Shown: positions 1-11,127, counted from the first letter of the stretch. The stretch: DNA of 64,000 nucleotides from Ipomoea triloba (GCF_003576645.1 NC_044927.1:9860638-9924637); one strand, 5' to 3'. Program-made: numbers and translations. Notes: generated from the sequence alone by a model not told the origin.

Positions 1-1366
1 CAAAGGAAACAATTAAGTGGAAAGGAGGATTTGGATATTGCAACTCATATAGGTATCCTTGATTTCCTAAGATACTAGGCTAGCAACACTTAGATAATGA
101 AAATGAGGCAAGACAACTATGCCAACGCCACTCTCGTGGTCATTGGCCTATCATCTAGTCCATAGTCCCATTCTCATGGCAACTAGGCTAGGTGAGGCAA
201 ATTATCGAACACATGGTGTGCTATTTGCCTTCCAATCCCCCTTTTCTCAAAGGTGGGAAGGAAACGTGCTAGGCTAGGCTAAGGAGTATCCCTACTCTCG
301 TAGGTGAGACTCCTTCTCCAAACACCTCTCATATAGGTTGATCATTCCCACACAAGAGTCAAAGAAGATCACCATTCACACAATCAAACTCATAATCAAA
401 GCAATTGCAAAACCTAATTGATCAATTCAAAGCTCAAGAATATCCATACAACATTGCTCAATCCAAATCCACAAAGATCTATCTAATCATACTTGAAATT
501 GAAATAGCAAAAGCAAAAGTAATGACAAGAAATTAAAAGGAAGACTTAGCTTGAAATTAAACCTTGAACTTGAAATTGAATGTAGATCTCAATCTTGCAA
601 CAATGGAATTCTTCTCTAATTCTAATCTAAACTAAGAATTGCAATGTGGAGTGAATTGGGAATGTGGAGTGAATTGGGGGAGATCTCTCTAGGCTAATCC
701 TAGAGAGAGAAATATTCTAAACTGATCTAAAATGAAAATGTGATGGATCTCTCCCCTGCAAAATGGCTCCATTCCCCTTTTAAATCTCGCAAAAACCGCC
801 AAGTTCCGCGATGGACGCCAGGGTGGACGCGCGTCCACGGGCGCGTCCACTGCGATAAATGCTTCCAGACTTCAACTTCAGAGAGGGTTCTGATGGACGC
901 CACCTTGGACGCGCGCGTCCACTGCGCGTCCACAGCAAAGCAAACCAAACTTCAGAGAGCTTAAAATTGGACGCGGGCGTCCAGGGCGCGTCCGCTTCGC
1001 GTCCACAGCAGACTTCGATTCTGCTGTGCGAGAATCAGAGAGCGAAAAGTTGGACGCAAGGGTGGACGCGCGTCCACTGCGCGTCCACTGAGCGTCCACA
1101 GTGCGTCCACTGAGCGTCCACGGTGCGTCCATGGTCATTTTGCACTCCAACTTCGACTCTTGAATCCTTCTCCGAAATCTAGCCATTTTCTGTCTTTAAA
1201 CACTTCGTTTTACCTACAAAACAATCGGTAAAGTGTGGAACGGGTACTAAAGACAATATAAAGCATTCTAGTGCAATTTAATACTAAAACATTCATAAAA
1301 GCTTTAACTTGTGCACTAGACGATCCGATAACAACCTTATAAAGATGGCATCTTTTGCACTTATCA
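1..1366 (-). repeat. Ty3/gypsy-type LTR fragment with GC-rich GGACGC array
   Basis: Read on the minus strand, this stretch begins TGATAAGTGC near 1366 and runs out of the window at base 1. It has the layout of a long plant gypsy LTR: an AT-rich upstream part, a GC-rich block at about 805-1135 built from repeats of GTGGACGC and GCGTCCAC, then a TTTAAA-containing promoter-like stretch near 780 and a leader. A degenerate gag on the same strand lies just to the right. The LTR identity is inferred from layout and general resemblance; the other terminus is not visible. The ORFs crossing the GGACGC block are by-products of its repeats. Confidence 0.5.
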
Positions 1367-1469
1367 CCCGGGTGAGTACTTTTGATCACAATGGAAACAA
1401 ACCTTTGTCCCTTCTTTCACGTATCTCAGCGGCAGTGTACTTCTTGATAAGTAGTGCTGGCGTTATATT

Positions 1470-2330
1470 CTATGGTGGAGCAGCGGAACTCGAAGCTTGA
1501 GGTATGCTTGTAATCCATGGTTGCCACCGATGTTCTCCCAATGGAGTTTGTAGCCGAGGGTTTCCCCGATTAGCCATGCGGGTTTTAGCTATAATCTCTG
1601 CATGTCGAGCTTCATGAGCCTTAGCCAATTTGAATGTCGCATCAACTGTGTCGGGTCTGACCATTAACAACTCCCTGTTCAAGTGAGGTTTTAAACCCCC
1701 AATGATGTACGAGACTAGTTGGTTCTCAGACACACCTATAACTCTGTTCATTAACTTTTCAAATCTGGCTTGAAACTCCATAACATCCCAGTCTGAATGA
1801 ACTTAGCCAATTCTGCAAGCGGGTCTTCATATTGGCTAGACCCGAATCGTTGTTCAATGTTTTCGAGGAAGTCATGCCAACCGTGGACGATGCGGTTTCT
1901 CTTCATCCACCGGTACCACTCGGAAGCGTGCCCTTCTAAACAGAAGCCTGCCATTTGCAAACGGTGAGGTTCAAGTGTTTGGTGATAGTCGAAATATTCC
2001 TAAATTTGGAATATCCATCCCTGGGCATCTATACCATCAAATTTAGGTATATCTAGTTGCATGCTTCCAAGCTTTGATGTGTGCTGCACCCCATCAGTCC
2101 ACCCCTCTGGTGTACTCATGAGTTCATTGGGAGGGGATAGGGGATTCGCAGCATGCCCTCTTCCTTCAGATGTTGATGCATGGCCTTTCTCTTTGTCTGT
2201 TTGCCATTTTGCTTCATTGGTTGCCATTGCAGCACGAAGTCAACTTGGTTTGCAATCTCTGTTCCATTCCATCCAATAGTTGTTGGAGGCTTTGCAGGGT
2301 GATAGGGGGTTCTGGTGATGGCTCTGTCAT
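1470..2330 (-). pseudogene. Ty3/gypsy gag, frameshifted
   Basis: A retrotransposon Gag reading frame starts at an ATG at 2330 and continues in pieces in different frames (about 2330-2220, 2227-2000, 1960-1751, 1781-1470). The pieces line up as one Retrotrans_gag protein: an acidic N-terminus, a central part containing LDIPKFDG, then GHASEWYRWM and a C-terminal FEKLMNRVIGVSE...YIIGGLKP segment typical of the family. No zinc knuckle, protease or polymerase follows; LTR-like sequence comes next on the same strand. It is a broken, internally deleted gypsy copy and makes no functional protein. Confidence 0.75.
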
Positions 2331-2700
2331 GGTTAGATGGTAAGGGGTACTCTCAATGAAAGCACCAAATTGATACGACCGCCCCGCGGTTGTATCGAAT
2401 GTTCTTTTTTCGAGTAAAGAACACAGAAACTCCAAATAGAAACTAGGAAAAGAATATGTTATTCATTGCTCACTGACACTTATTACATGTAATTTATAAG
2501 GAAATAATTAATATGAAGAAAATCTAACAGGAAGAACAAGAACTACTGAAGCAAGCCAACCACATAATCTCCAAACTTCACGGGAACTTTCCGCGATCTC
2601 TTCGGTCTACCACTTCCCATCCTGATTGCTCGCTCTTCGTCTGCATGAACTTCATGGGAAGCTTCCATGTCATTTTGACTCTGTCTTGTAGTTGTATCAT
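2331..2700 (-). repeat. Leader and possible 5' LTR end of the gypsy element
   Basis: Directly upstream of gag on the minus strand is the motif AATTTGGTGCTTTCATTGAG (about 2352-2374), seen at the start of the internal region of many plant gypsy elements. Beyond it, up to about 2700, the sequence is anonymous and AT-rich and could be the end of a 5' LTR. No matching second LTR was found, so the outer boundary is unknown. Confidence 0.4.
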
Positions 2701-2973
2701 ATGATCACCATTTCCTTACCTTCTTCAAATTCTTGCTTGTTAGTTTTTGGTGATTGGCTGTTATTATTGTCCAAATATTTGTGTTCCCATGTCTGGGAGA
2801 CACTTTCTATATGTTAAGTCATTTTTTATGTGGTTCTTTTCTTCTGGTGTTGGTATGCTAATTGTGTATATGGAAAGAAGTTGCCTTGGATGTATTAAGA
2901 TTTTAGATATATATATATAGGAATGGTTTTAGTGTGCCGAAGAGCCGACTATAAAGAAAAGAAAAGGGATGGT
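2701..2973. other. Anonymous flank with target-site copy
   Basis: AT-rich sequence with a short TA run at 2910-2921 and no gene signal. The last eight bases (2966-2973, GGGATGGT) are the left target-site duplication of the hAT element that follows. Confidence 0.5.
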
Positions 2974-3160
2974 TAGGGCTGTTAGCGAACAGAGCTTTTG
3001 ACAAATTACTCGTGTTCTAGCTCGGTAAGCGTTCGTTTATGTTCGTTTATTAAGGTAAACGATCATTAACAAACAAACTTTAGAGCTCGGTTAATAAACG
3101 AACAGAATTTGAGCAGTGGTAAGCTCGTTAAGTGTTCGTTTAATAATGTTCGTGAACATG

Positions 3161-3226
<66 letters not shown>

Positions 3227-3586
3227 GTTCGTGAGGACGTGAACGTAGATTATTTATTGTTCACGAACAAATTGTGTTCGTGAACATGTGCAGGTGTTTG
3301 GTTATTAAGTATTCACGAACGTGTTCATGAACGTAAATGAACATGTTTGTGAACGTGTTTGTTAACGTTTACGAACGCGTTCGTGAACGTGTTCGTTAAC
3401 GTTAACGAACACGTTCGTGAACATGTTCGCGAACGTTAACGAACATTAACGAACGCTTAACAAATGAACACGAACATGATTTTCAAAAACCTTAACAAAC
3501 GAACACGAACACGAACACCTCAAAATCCTTAACAAACGAACACGAACAGCCTCCGTTCGTTTATGTTCGGTTCGTTAACAGCCCTA
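2974..3586. mobile_element. Non-autonomous hAT element (MITE) with 8-bp TSD
   Basis: A 613-bp element with terminal inverted repeats TAGGGCTGTTAGCGAAC at 2974 and GTTCGTTAACAGCCCTA ending at 3586. It is flanked by a perfect 8-bp duplication, GGGATGGT, at 2966-2973 and 3587-3594, the TSD length of hAT transposons. The interior is almost entirely degenerate repeats of GTTCGTGAACG and GTTCGTTAACGAAC around a TA microsatellite (about 3166-3222). It encodes nothing and must use a transposase from elsewhere. The repeated half-sites may be subterminal transposase-binding motifs, as known for hAT; that role is inferred. Confidence 0.9.
3160..3222. repeat. (TA)n microsatellite inside the hAT MITE
   Basis: An uninterrupted TA dinucleotide run of about 60 bp in the middle of the 613-bp MITE. 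Confidence 0.95.
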
Positions 3587-3881
3587 GGGATGGTGCTAAA
3601 CAAGCCACTCAATGGAACTCTTTATCAAATGTACTTATGTACAACCTTAAGGATTATGTGTTTTTTTATAGTTCATACGAGAGCAATGGGAGTTACATTG
3701 TTATCAAGACAGGTGAGATCCTTGGCACGAGAGACTCGTGCTCATCAATTTCAAATTATGTTTCTAAGCAGCTTCAATGGATATCGAGAGGTGATCTTAT
3801 TGTATAAATAATTTGAGTCGTTGAATTGATCTTTATCTGGACTTGTGCCTTACGGATTCAACAGCCTTAATCTCGTTAAGG

Positions 3882-6800
3882 TTATGTACTTGTCTTCCGA
3901 AGCATCTGCAGCAAAAGCTCATTCCAAGTGTCAATAGGCCCTGGCATGCACCAATGAAGGCAATCATTGTAACCTTTTATCCCTACTTTTTCCCACAATG
4001 CTCCCCCTGGGTGTCCATCTGGCCTCATCAACATAGCTCTGGTCACGTCTAACATCTCAAACTTATTCCCTCTATTCTCCCCATATCTTTTAGCCCTTTC
4101 AATTTCCTCAACTTGAACATTCCTATAATCCCAATCACCTCCAAAATCTACCTCTTCCCTACTAAACCCTCTAGTCCTATTGCAAAACCCTCCGCTTTTC
4201 CACGTCCCGTGTTCAAAGTGAGACGAAGAAATTGTCCTTACGAACACCACAACACCCTTTCGCTCTTCGTTGATATAATTAAAGGCAGCCTCGAATGCTC
4301 TCCGGATGGCAAAGCCTGCCCCAAAGACTCTCACGTTTGGGTCGTCACAAAATGTGCAACCAATAAGATTGCCACCCTCGTATAGGTAGTTTTGTTTGGG
4401 GAACCAATTCGCACCAGAGATAATGGCATGGTCAATAGTGGATATGTTTCTGGTCCAGTTGCCATCTAGTTTATCTAGATGCAAGTTAAAACCACCTGTG
4501 AATGAGCCATTAACCACTCTCTCGGTGGCGTGGACAAGGTAGTTTGAGCGGAGGGCCATGAGAGTGAAGTTGTGATGGGGAAATTGCCATGTTTTGAATT
4601 TGTCCTCAGCATCCTTGTATACATTCCTCGGAGCTTCTTCCTGCAATGTAACATTCGATCTCAAAGATTACAAGGATTATATTATATTTATGAGTAAATG
4701 TCTCCGAGGGTCTTCCGAGTACAATTACACCTAACATTTAGTCTTAAACTTTCAATTTAATAACTAGTCATCCTTCAACTTTCAAATTAACCACTCATGA
4801 TCTTTCAAATTTTAAATTTTGATCGTTGTGGTCCTTCCCTTAGTTTAAGTAATGAAAAGTTTAGGGTCACGGCTGGTTAAAATTCGAAAGTTGAAAAATC
4901 ATGAGTGGTTAATTTGAAAGTTGAAGGATCACAAGTACTTAAATTGAAAATTTTAGGACTAAATGTGGCAGTGATTCGGAGGACCACATATGCTATTAAC
5001 TCTTAGGGTGTGTTTGGTTTGATTATGGGAATCGGAATCGAAATGAAAATCAAATACTTGATAATTGGAATAAGTTTTGGTAAAATTATTTTACATGTTT
5101 GGTAGTAGGATGGAATTAGAATGATTACTAAATATTTGGTTATGTATGACCCTATAATCGGAATAAAGGTTTAAAAAAATCAAGGCAAAGTGAGAAAGTC
5201 GATAAAATGATGGAGACAATAGAAATGAGGCGGGATAATGCCAAACTAATGGAGTGACACCTGATTTAAATTAGATAACTCCTTATAAAGGGTAATTAAA
5301 TCCTCTACCTATATTTTAAAAAGTTGTGAACCAAACAATTTCAAAATCCATCCACCAAAGACACCTTTATATTTATCAAAGATCAAAGAGTTAGGAGCTG
5401 ACCATAGACAAAAGGCAAAGAAGCGATTCCATTTGATTCCGAGCAAGTGAATCACCAATAAAAGCCATTGTCTTTCCTTGAACAATGCTTAGAAAGGCTT
5501 TGGAGTCAAATCGAGGGAGCTGACATCGTTCTGGTTTCCATCTCCAGTAAAGAAAATCTCTATTGTTCCTTCCATGAAATAAGCAATTAACAGAGAAAGG
5601 GATGGTTGCACAGCTAAAATTTGAATATAGAGGGCCGTCCTTGTCGGGAACCCAACGACCATCAAACAAGTCGCACATTTCATTATCTGTGTGTATGCAT
5701 GTAACAATTTAACAATCACAAATACTAAAGCATTAAGATAGAATAATGTTGTTGGGCGGAAGCACATAAAGGGCTTCAAGGACCAAGTCTAGCACCAAAC
5801 GTTTCAAAGGGTGTGTTTGGTTGGTGGGTTTAGGCATAAGGAATGGGTATGAAAGTGATTTTTTGTGTTTGGTTGATAGGTTTTGTGAATGCTACTATGG
5901 GTTTGGAATACCCCATTAATGACAAAACCCATACCCTTATTAAATAAGAGTTTCATCTCCCTTCCTCCTTTCTTTCTCAACTATTAATAATTATTCTCAT
6001 TCCACCCAATTACCAAACATGTTAAATACTTTCACCAAAACTCATTCCCATTACCAAGTATTTGATACCCATTCCGATTCCGATTCCCATGTGCGAACCA
6101 AACGCACCCAAAAATGTGTAACAATATAAAGAAATCGAGTTAGACATTCATTACTCACTATAGTTTTTGCCATCGTTATATCGTGGATCAGGGTCCACAG
6201 TACACTGTGAACCCTGATCCAATACACAAAATTTGACTTATAATGTACATAATTTATATACATAATGCACAGAATTTATGTTCATAATACATATACACAT
6301 AAACACGATATAATGAACATTAATTCTATGCATTATGAACATAAATTCTGTATATTATGTTTAGTGTTTAATTCTTGTTCATTATACCGTGTTTATGTGT
6401 ATGTGTGTTATGTCTGTGCATTATGAACATTTATTCTGTACTTTATTAAGTCAAATTCTGTATATATTTTCATTATATCGTGTTTATGTGTATGTGTATT
6501 ATAAACATGAATTCTGTACATTATGAAATTAAATTCTTTATATTGGATCAGAGTCCACCATATAAATTGCCTAGCTTTTGGTATAGTAATAAATGCTTCA
6601 CCTAACAAGTGGTATCAAAGTCAAGTCACGAGTTCAAATTCCGCCAAGTCTAACACCCAATGGCCGTGAATTATTAGGTGCATGCCGGTAAAGGGATTAA
6701 AGGGTCATCGAGTGCTTGGAAACAAATGCAAAACTATAAATAATACTACCTTCGTCCCAAAATAGTTGTCTGGTTCGTTTAACGAGGTTTGACTGAAGTA

Positions 6801-7272
6801 ATTTTTAATCCAATTTTTCATATTATTAAGTTTAGCATTAATATATAAAATTTATATATTTAGAAACTACATTAAAAGTACTATTAAACACAAAAATTTA
6901 AATTTAAAAATAATAAAAAATTACTAAAGAAAATAAGCAAAGAACGAAGAGTTAGTTTGACCAATGAATAGTAAATAGGACATGTAAAATGGGACAGAGG
7001 AGTAGCACATACGAATTGAATGAACCATATCATGTAGTTAGTTACTCACTAGATTGCTTCCACCGAAGATAGCCATTTGCTGGAGTCTCAAAGAAATTGA
7101 ACGGAGTTGAAGAAGAGAAGATGTAAAAGGAGAACATAAGTGACAAAAACACAAAATAGAACCATAGAAAACCAGTGCTTCCTAGCCCAATAAGTCTCTC
7201 GGTCTTAGCGAGGCAATTGTGGAGGTCTTTTGTGGTGGGCGATGAATGAGATGCACCCGTCTCGCTCGACAT
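3882..7272 (-). CDS. TRICHOME BIREFRINGENCE-LIKE (TBL) protein, polysaccharide O-acetyltransferase family
   Basis: Three exons, on the minus strand: 7272-7050, 5686-5403 and 4640-3882, giving 421 aa. The splice sites are clear (donors GTGAGTAAC and GTCAGC, acceptors CACACAG and TTGCAG) and the phases fit. Residues 34-52 form a signal-anchor membrane helix, expected for a type II Golgi protein. The PMR5N-like domain starts at CDLFDGRW (about 79-86). The catalytic GDS motif is at about 152-154 and the DxxH motif (DCLHWC) starts near 395, so both halves of the SGNH-like active site are present. Length and layout match the family, whose members O-acetylate xylan or xyloglucan in the Golgi. The C-terminal NDCLHWCMPGPIDTWNELL resembles the TBL19-27 side of the family, but substrate and exact orthologue cannot be settled here. 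Both introns carry MITEs, yet the reading frame is intact. Confidence 0.9.
5006..5366. mobile_element. Tourist/PIF-like MITE in TBL intron 2
   Basis: The element starts GGGTGTGTTTGGTT and ends with the imperfect complement CCACCAAAGACACCT. TTA sits on both sides (5003-5005 and 5367-5369), matching the 3-bp target preference of PIF/Harbinger elements. It shares internal text (GGAATCGGAATCGAAATGA and GATAATTGGAATAAG) with copies near 23625 and at 58061-58504. Confidence 0.6.
5809..6109. mobile_element. MITE of the GGGTGYGTTTGGTT family in TBL intron 1
   Basis: A 301-bp element with terminal inverted repeats GGGTGTGTTTGGTT and AACCAAACGCACCC. Near its right end is CCGATTCCGATTCCCATG, complementary to text at the left end of the related MITEs. 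A clear target duplication is not visible, so the superfamily (probably PIF/Harbinger) is inferred from the TIR. Confidence 0.65.
6170..6571. mobile_element. Mutator-like non-autonomous element, palindrome-ended family D, in TBL intron 1
   Basis: A 402-bp insertion bordered by near-identical 9-bp duplications, TAGTTTTTG (6161-6169) and TAGCTTTTG (6572-6580). Its ends read CCATCGTTATATC on the left and ATATAAATTGCC on the right, the same end pair (CAATCGTTATA / GGCAAATTATA) as the large A elements elsewhere in the window. Just inside the left end is a long near-perfect palindrome (about 6185-6220, arms GGATCAGGGT...ACCCTGATCC). The middle is repeats of TTCTGTACATTATG and GTTTATGTGTATGTG. Non-coding. 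Confidence 0.75.
6746..7002. mobile_element. Stowaway MITE in TBL intron 1
   Basis: A 257-bp element beginning CTACCTTCGTCCCAAAATAG and ending AAAATGGGACAGAGGAG, flanked by TA on both sides, as expected for Tc1/mariner-derived Stowaway MITEs. The left half is partly complementary to the right half. Related copies are at about 9180 and 21594. Confidence 0.8.
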
Positions 7273-7794
7273 CACAAACACACAGAGCTCTGGAGAATGA
7301 AAGAAGAAGATGACTAAAAACCACGGTGTTTTTTTCAAAAAAAAAAAAAAAAAAAAAAACCAAGGTGTTCATGCACTGACTAGCAGTGAGGATTGGGGTG
7401 GCTATTTTGGAGGTTACATAATTTAATTATTGTGTACTAAAATGGAAACAAGAAACATAGATTAGGTTAAATTTGATTTTTCGTCCTTAATTACTACGAA
7501 ATATCTTATACAAGAATTGAATGATATCTCAAACTAGTGACCTGGTGCTTGCATCTGGTTGTACTGATTAGGTATACTAGTCACTTAGCCAATGCCAATT
7601 CCATGTGATTATTATATTATCCACTTACCTAATACTAATTCTTAATTGCTGATTTTTTTTTTTTGAGTATTATTGACTCTATTGCAAGATAATATCTGTT
7701 CTATACTTTATTTATATGTTAGTTGTTGCAGACTCTTGTGATACTTCCTCAAGGAGAGCTGCACAGAGGTGTCATCTATGCATAAATAGTTTGG
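7273..7794. other. TBL upstream region with SINE fragment
   Basis: The stretch just upstream of the TBL start codon contains a poly(A) tract (7337-7360) and no recognisable TATA box that I would commit to. At about 7660-7720 is GAGTATTATTGACTCTATTGCAAG..., resembling the 3' part of the SINE family seen at 27386, 56072 and 60870. No gene was seen. Confidence 0.45.
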
Positions 7795-8235
7795 CAAAAA
7801 CTTGGGTGAGACCGTCTCACCATAAGACGGGTCGGGTCGGGTCAATATGCAATTGTAACACTTATATGCACAAATGTCATACTTATATACTCAAATGTAA
7901 TACTAATCAGGAATAAAATTTTTGTTACTTATAAGGGTAAATGTAATACTTTTAAGGGAAAATACAATACTTTTACATTTCAATTTAAAAGTATTACTTT
8001 TTTCCTCAAAAGTATTATATTTGCCCTTATAAGTAAAGGGCACTTGTCAACATTACTTATTATGAAAAATGTATTAATTTTTCTATTATAAGTAACAAAA
8101 AGTGTATTCTTGATTAGTGTTATATTTGAGCATATAAGTATGATATTTGCACATATTAGTATGACATTTGCATGGTGATTTGACCCGACCCGACCGACTC
8201 ACGAATAAGGATCCGTGAGACGGTCTCACACAAGT
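7795..8235. mobile_element. MITE with palindromic GTGAGAC-GTCTCAC ends
   Basis: The left end reads AAAAACTTGGGTGAGACCGTCTCACC and the right end GGATCCGTGAGACGGTCTCACACAAGT, so each terminus contains the palindrome GTGAGAC-N-GTCTCAC. The inside is foldback-like: runs of AAGTATTAC and GTAATACTT around CTTATAAG. Degenerate relatives are at 21170-21450, 24419-24706 and 42550-42745. The superfamily is unresolved. Confidence 0.6.
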
Positions 8236-9177
8236 GTGACCCAATTAGTTTTCGTTTCGCAATTCCTGCTGACTATAATCAAATTAAAGTACGTAATACT
8301 CAATCTAACTTATATTATATGCTGTGATTAGTTAATGAATAAAATTAAAATACCGGGTCACAAATGCCCTTCTAGTCTCACATAGCTATTTGATTAATTA
8401 GCAAGATGAATATGCTCAATATGAAGATAGAATACAATAATCTCCTCTCAAAAACATCCCCCACCACGTTACAATCATGCCTTTTCATATAAGAAAATGA
8501 GAACGGTTAAGAAACAGAATTTCTCCGCACACCTAAGTACGCTTCCTCTCTTTTGAGGCATAACAGTCAAATATCTACGAGATATACGTACCATATTGTT
8601 TTGTTCAATTTAATCCCTTTACTTTAAAAAATGGTTCAATTATGAATAATAGTTAACGATGTTAATATTATTGTTAAATTAGGTTATGTGATGCTGACAT
8701 CATCACTGTCACATCATGATATTTATATTCCAGCTCACATATTGCTTTATAAATATTTAAAATTAATTATTTTTATCACCAATATAGTACATTAATATGT
8801 CCAAAATAAACAATTACAAACATTCTTCTAAGATGGCGGGAAACAACACTTCTGTTTATATATATATATATATACACACACACACATATACATACATATA
8901 TTCTTGAATTGAGGTATTTATAAACTCATGGAATTTGTCTGTTGGAGGAAAGCAAAATTCAAATGGTTACACAAAAAGCATTTGAAAATTAAATTATTTT
9001 TCAAATTTATTCAGATGCTCTATAATTTAATTACACCAATTTATAATTTATTTTTGATCTTGGGTTATTAAATAGATGACATGTCGCTATGATTCATGTA
9101 TTTTGTTCTTTGATGAGGGTTGTGTTAATTGATACTTGAATTAAGTGGGAGAATGTAAGATTTTCCCATATAATATA
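8236..9177. other. AT-rich intergenic sequence
   Basis: No coding or RNA gene signal. A mixed TA/CA microsatellite lies at 8856-8902. Confidence 0.5.
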
Positions 9178-9179
9178 TA

Positions 9180-9439
9180 CTCCATCTGTCCCATTTTATT
9201 TGTCATATTTACTATTCATTGGTCAAACCAACTATTTCTTCTTTGATAATTTTCTTTATTATTTTTCACTTATTTTTAAATTTGATTTTTTTGTGTTTAA
9301 TGGTACTTTTAATGTAGTTTCTAAATATATAAATTGTATATTAATACTAAACTTAATATTATGAAAAATTAAATTAAAAATAGCTTCAGTCAAGCCTCGT
9401 TAACCGAATTAGACACATAAAATGGGACAGGGGGAATAT
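9180..9439. mobile_element. Stowaway MITE
   Basis: About 260 bp beginning CTCCATCTGTCCCATTTTAT and ending ATAAAATGGGACAGGGGGAA, with TA at both borders. The terminal repeats and the internal ATTCATTGGTCAAAC motif are those of the Stowaway family also found at 6746-7002. Confidence 0.8.
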
Positions 9440-9938
9440 TATATATTAGGGCCTTAAATTCTACAGGTCTACTATTAACTATGGCTGGAGATTATTGATA
9501 CAGCAAAATACGAAACAGAATACTGTATTGATATCGAATCGGGTACAAGGTACAATACCCTAGGGGAGACCGAGCTACGTGACAGTGGGTCAGAGGTTCC
9601 CGGTCTCTTTAGCTACTGTATTAGAAGAAATAGCCAAAAGTCCATCTACCGTAATAAATGCGCCTTTTATAGTGGCTACGACAAGATTTCCGGTCTGGCG
9701 GCATGTAGGACGCGTGGCGGACATGCACCGGTTAGTCTGTCGGTCCAATATGGCGGTGGATAGATCCGCGGATGAGAGGTCCCTGGTTCGAACCTCCGCG
9801 AAGGCCCATACCACAGCTCGGGTTGCGAGGAGGCCCGGTCTACCCAGACCGGGAGAAGGATCTGTGGTCTGGGCAACCCTTTACTACACCCAGAGCCCGG
9901 GAGATCGGAAAAGTAGGCCGGGAGTTCATCCCTATCAA
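9440..9938. repeat. Unclassified repeat flanking the CACTA element
   Basis: A moderately GC-rich segment with no recognisable protein. The motif CTATGGCTGGAGATTAT at about 9480 recurs as TTATGGCTGGAGATTATC on the far side of the CACTA element (about 18443), so the transposon probably landed in or next to an older repeat. The last three bases, CAA (9936-9938), are the left TSD. The ORF crossing 9579-9962 shows no domain I recognise. Confidence 0.4.
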
Positions 9939-9954
9939 CACTACTACAGAAAAC

Positions 9955-10255
9955 ACTTTTAACGTCGGTTTTTTTGGACATACAACGTCGGTTATTTTTC
10001 GACGTTGATGTAGGCGACGTTGTAAATAAATGATACGACGTCGGTTATATTTCATTTCTTTTAAAAAATAAAAATAAAGAAACGACGTCGGTTTTTTAAA
10101 AAAAACCGACGTCGTTTCTTTTTTATTTATTTTAAATAAACAAACAACGCCGATTTTAAAAAAAATGATGTTGTTTGTTTATTTAAAAATAAATAAATAA
10201 GAAACGACGTCGGTTTTTTTAAAAAAACCAACGCCGTTTCTACTTATAAAATTAT
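9955..10255. repeat. 5' subterminal repeats of the CACTA element
   Basis: Repeated ACGTCGGTT/AACCGACGT motifs in both orientations, several forming hairpins (for example around 10083-10111 and 10204-10240, each with A/T-rich loops). In CACTA elements such subterminal motifs bind the transposase accessory protein; that function is inferred. Confidence 0.85.
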
Positions 10256-10460
10256 AAAAAAAAAATCAAAATCAAAATGAGACTTTTCTCTTTCTCTTTC
10301 CCTGTCCCTACCCCTCTCACGGGATTTCTCTCTTTCCCTGAAATGTTGCCAGAAAGTTCATTAGAACATTATGCATGCTTCTATACACATTTTTACGACA
10401 GCAAATAAGAACATTACGAAAACAATATAGGCAAATGCTTACCTCTCTCTCTGTCATCTC
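10256..10460. other. CACTA interior before the gap
   Basis: A pyrimidine-rich stretch (TTTCTCTTTCTCTTTCCC) followed by anonymous AT-rich sequence. No gene seen. Confidence 0.4.
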
Positions 10461-10485
10461 NNNNNNNNNNNNNNNNNNNNNNNNN
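10461..10485. other. Assembly gap (25 N)
   Basis: A run of N. The sequence to its right starts abruptly inside a Copia gag. Confidence 1.
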
Positions 10486-11127
10486 TTTTACTGATGACAA
10501 AAAATGGAGCGAGATGAACGAGGATGCTATGGCGGATCTATACCTATCAATAGCAGATGGAGTATTGTCAAGCATCGAGGAGAAGAAGACGGCCAAGGAG
10601 ATTTGGGATCACCTCAACCGGTTGTACGAGGCCAAGTCACTGCACAACAAAATTTTCCTTAAGAGGAAATTATATACTCTCGTATGTCAGAATCTACTTC
10701 AGTGACGGAACACTTAAATACGCTGAATACTCTATTTTCCCAGCTTACATCTCTAAGCTGTAAAATAGAGCCACAGGAGCGTGCGGAATTCTACTTCAGA
10801 GTCTACCTGATTCGTATGATCAGCTCATCATCAACTTAACAAACAACATCCTTACAGACTATCTAGTCTTCGATGATGTTGCAGCTGCGGTTCTTGAAGA
10901 AGAAAGTCGGCGCAAGAACAAGGAGGACAGACAAGTCAATCTGCAACAGGCAGAGGCGTTAACGGTGATGAGAGAAGGTCAACAGAACGTGGCCAAAGCA
11001 GTGGTCGTGGTAGATCAAAATCAAGTAAGAAGAATTTAAAGTGTTACAACTGTGGAAAGAAGGGTCACTGAAGAAAGATTGTTGGAATTTACCTCAGAAT
11101 TCCAATCCTCAAGGAAAATGTTGCAAT
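10486..11127 (+). pseudogene. Copia gag fragment, inverted relative to its neighbours
   Basis: Matches the opposite strand of about 16113-16750 in the complete Copia element: the UBN2-type gag segment through the CCHC zinc knuckle. It lies on the plus strand while all neighbouring Copia sequence is on the minus strand. Against the intact copy it has single-base losses or gains at several short runs (near 10682, 10791, 10973, 11070 and 11117), which break the frame. At about 11127 it switches abruptly to minus-strand gag-start sequence. Misassembly next to the N gap is at least as likely as a real inverted fragment. Confidence 0.75.

Noticed and set aside
820..1135. CRISPR-like array of short direct repeats
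   Set aside because: Units are irregular, without constant spacers, and the DNA is plant nuclear; it is an LTR-internal repeat.
727..1186. Overlapping open frames on three or more frames
   Set aside because: Stop-poor because of the GC-rich GGACGC array; reading frames in every direction are expected and carry no domain.
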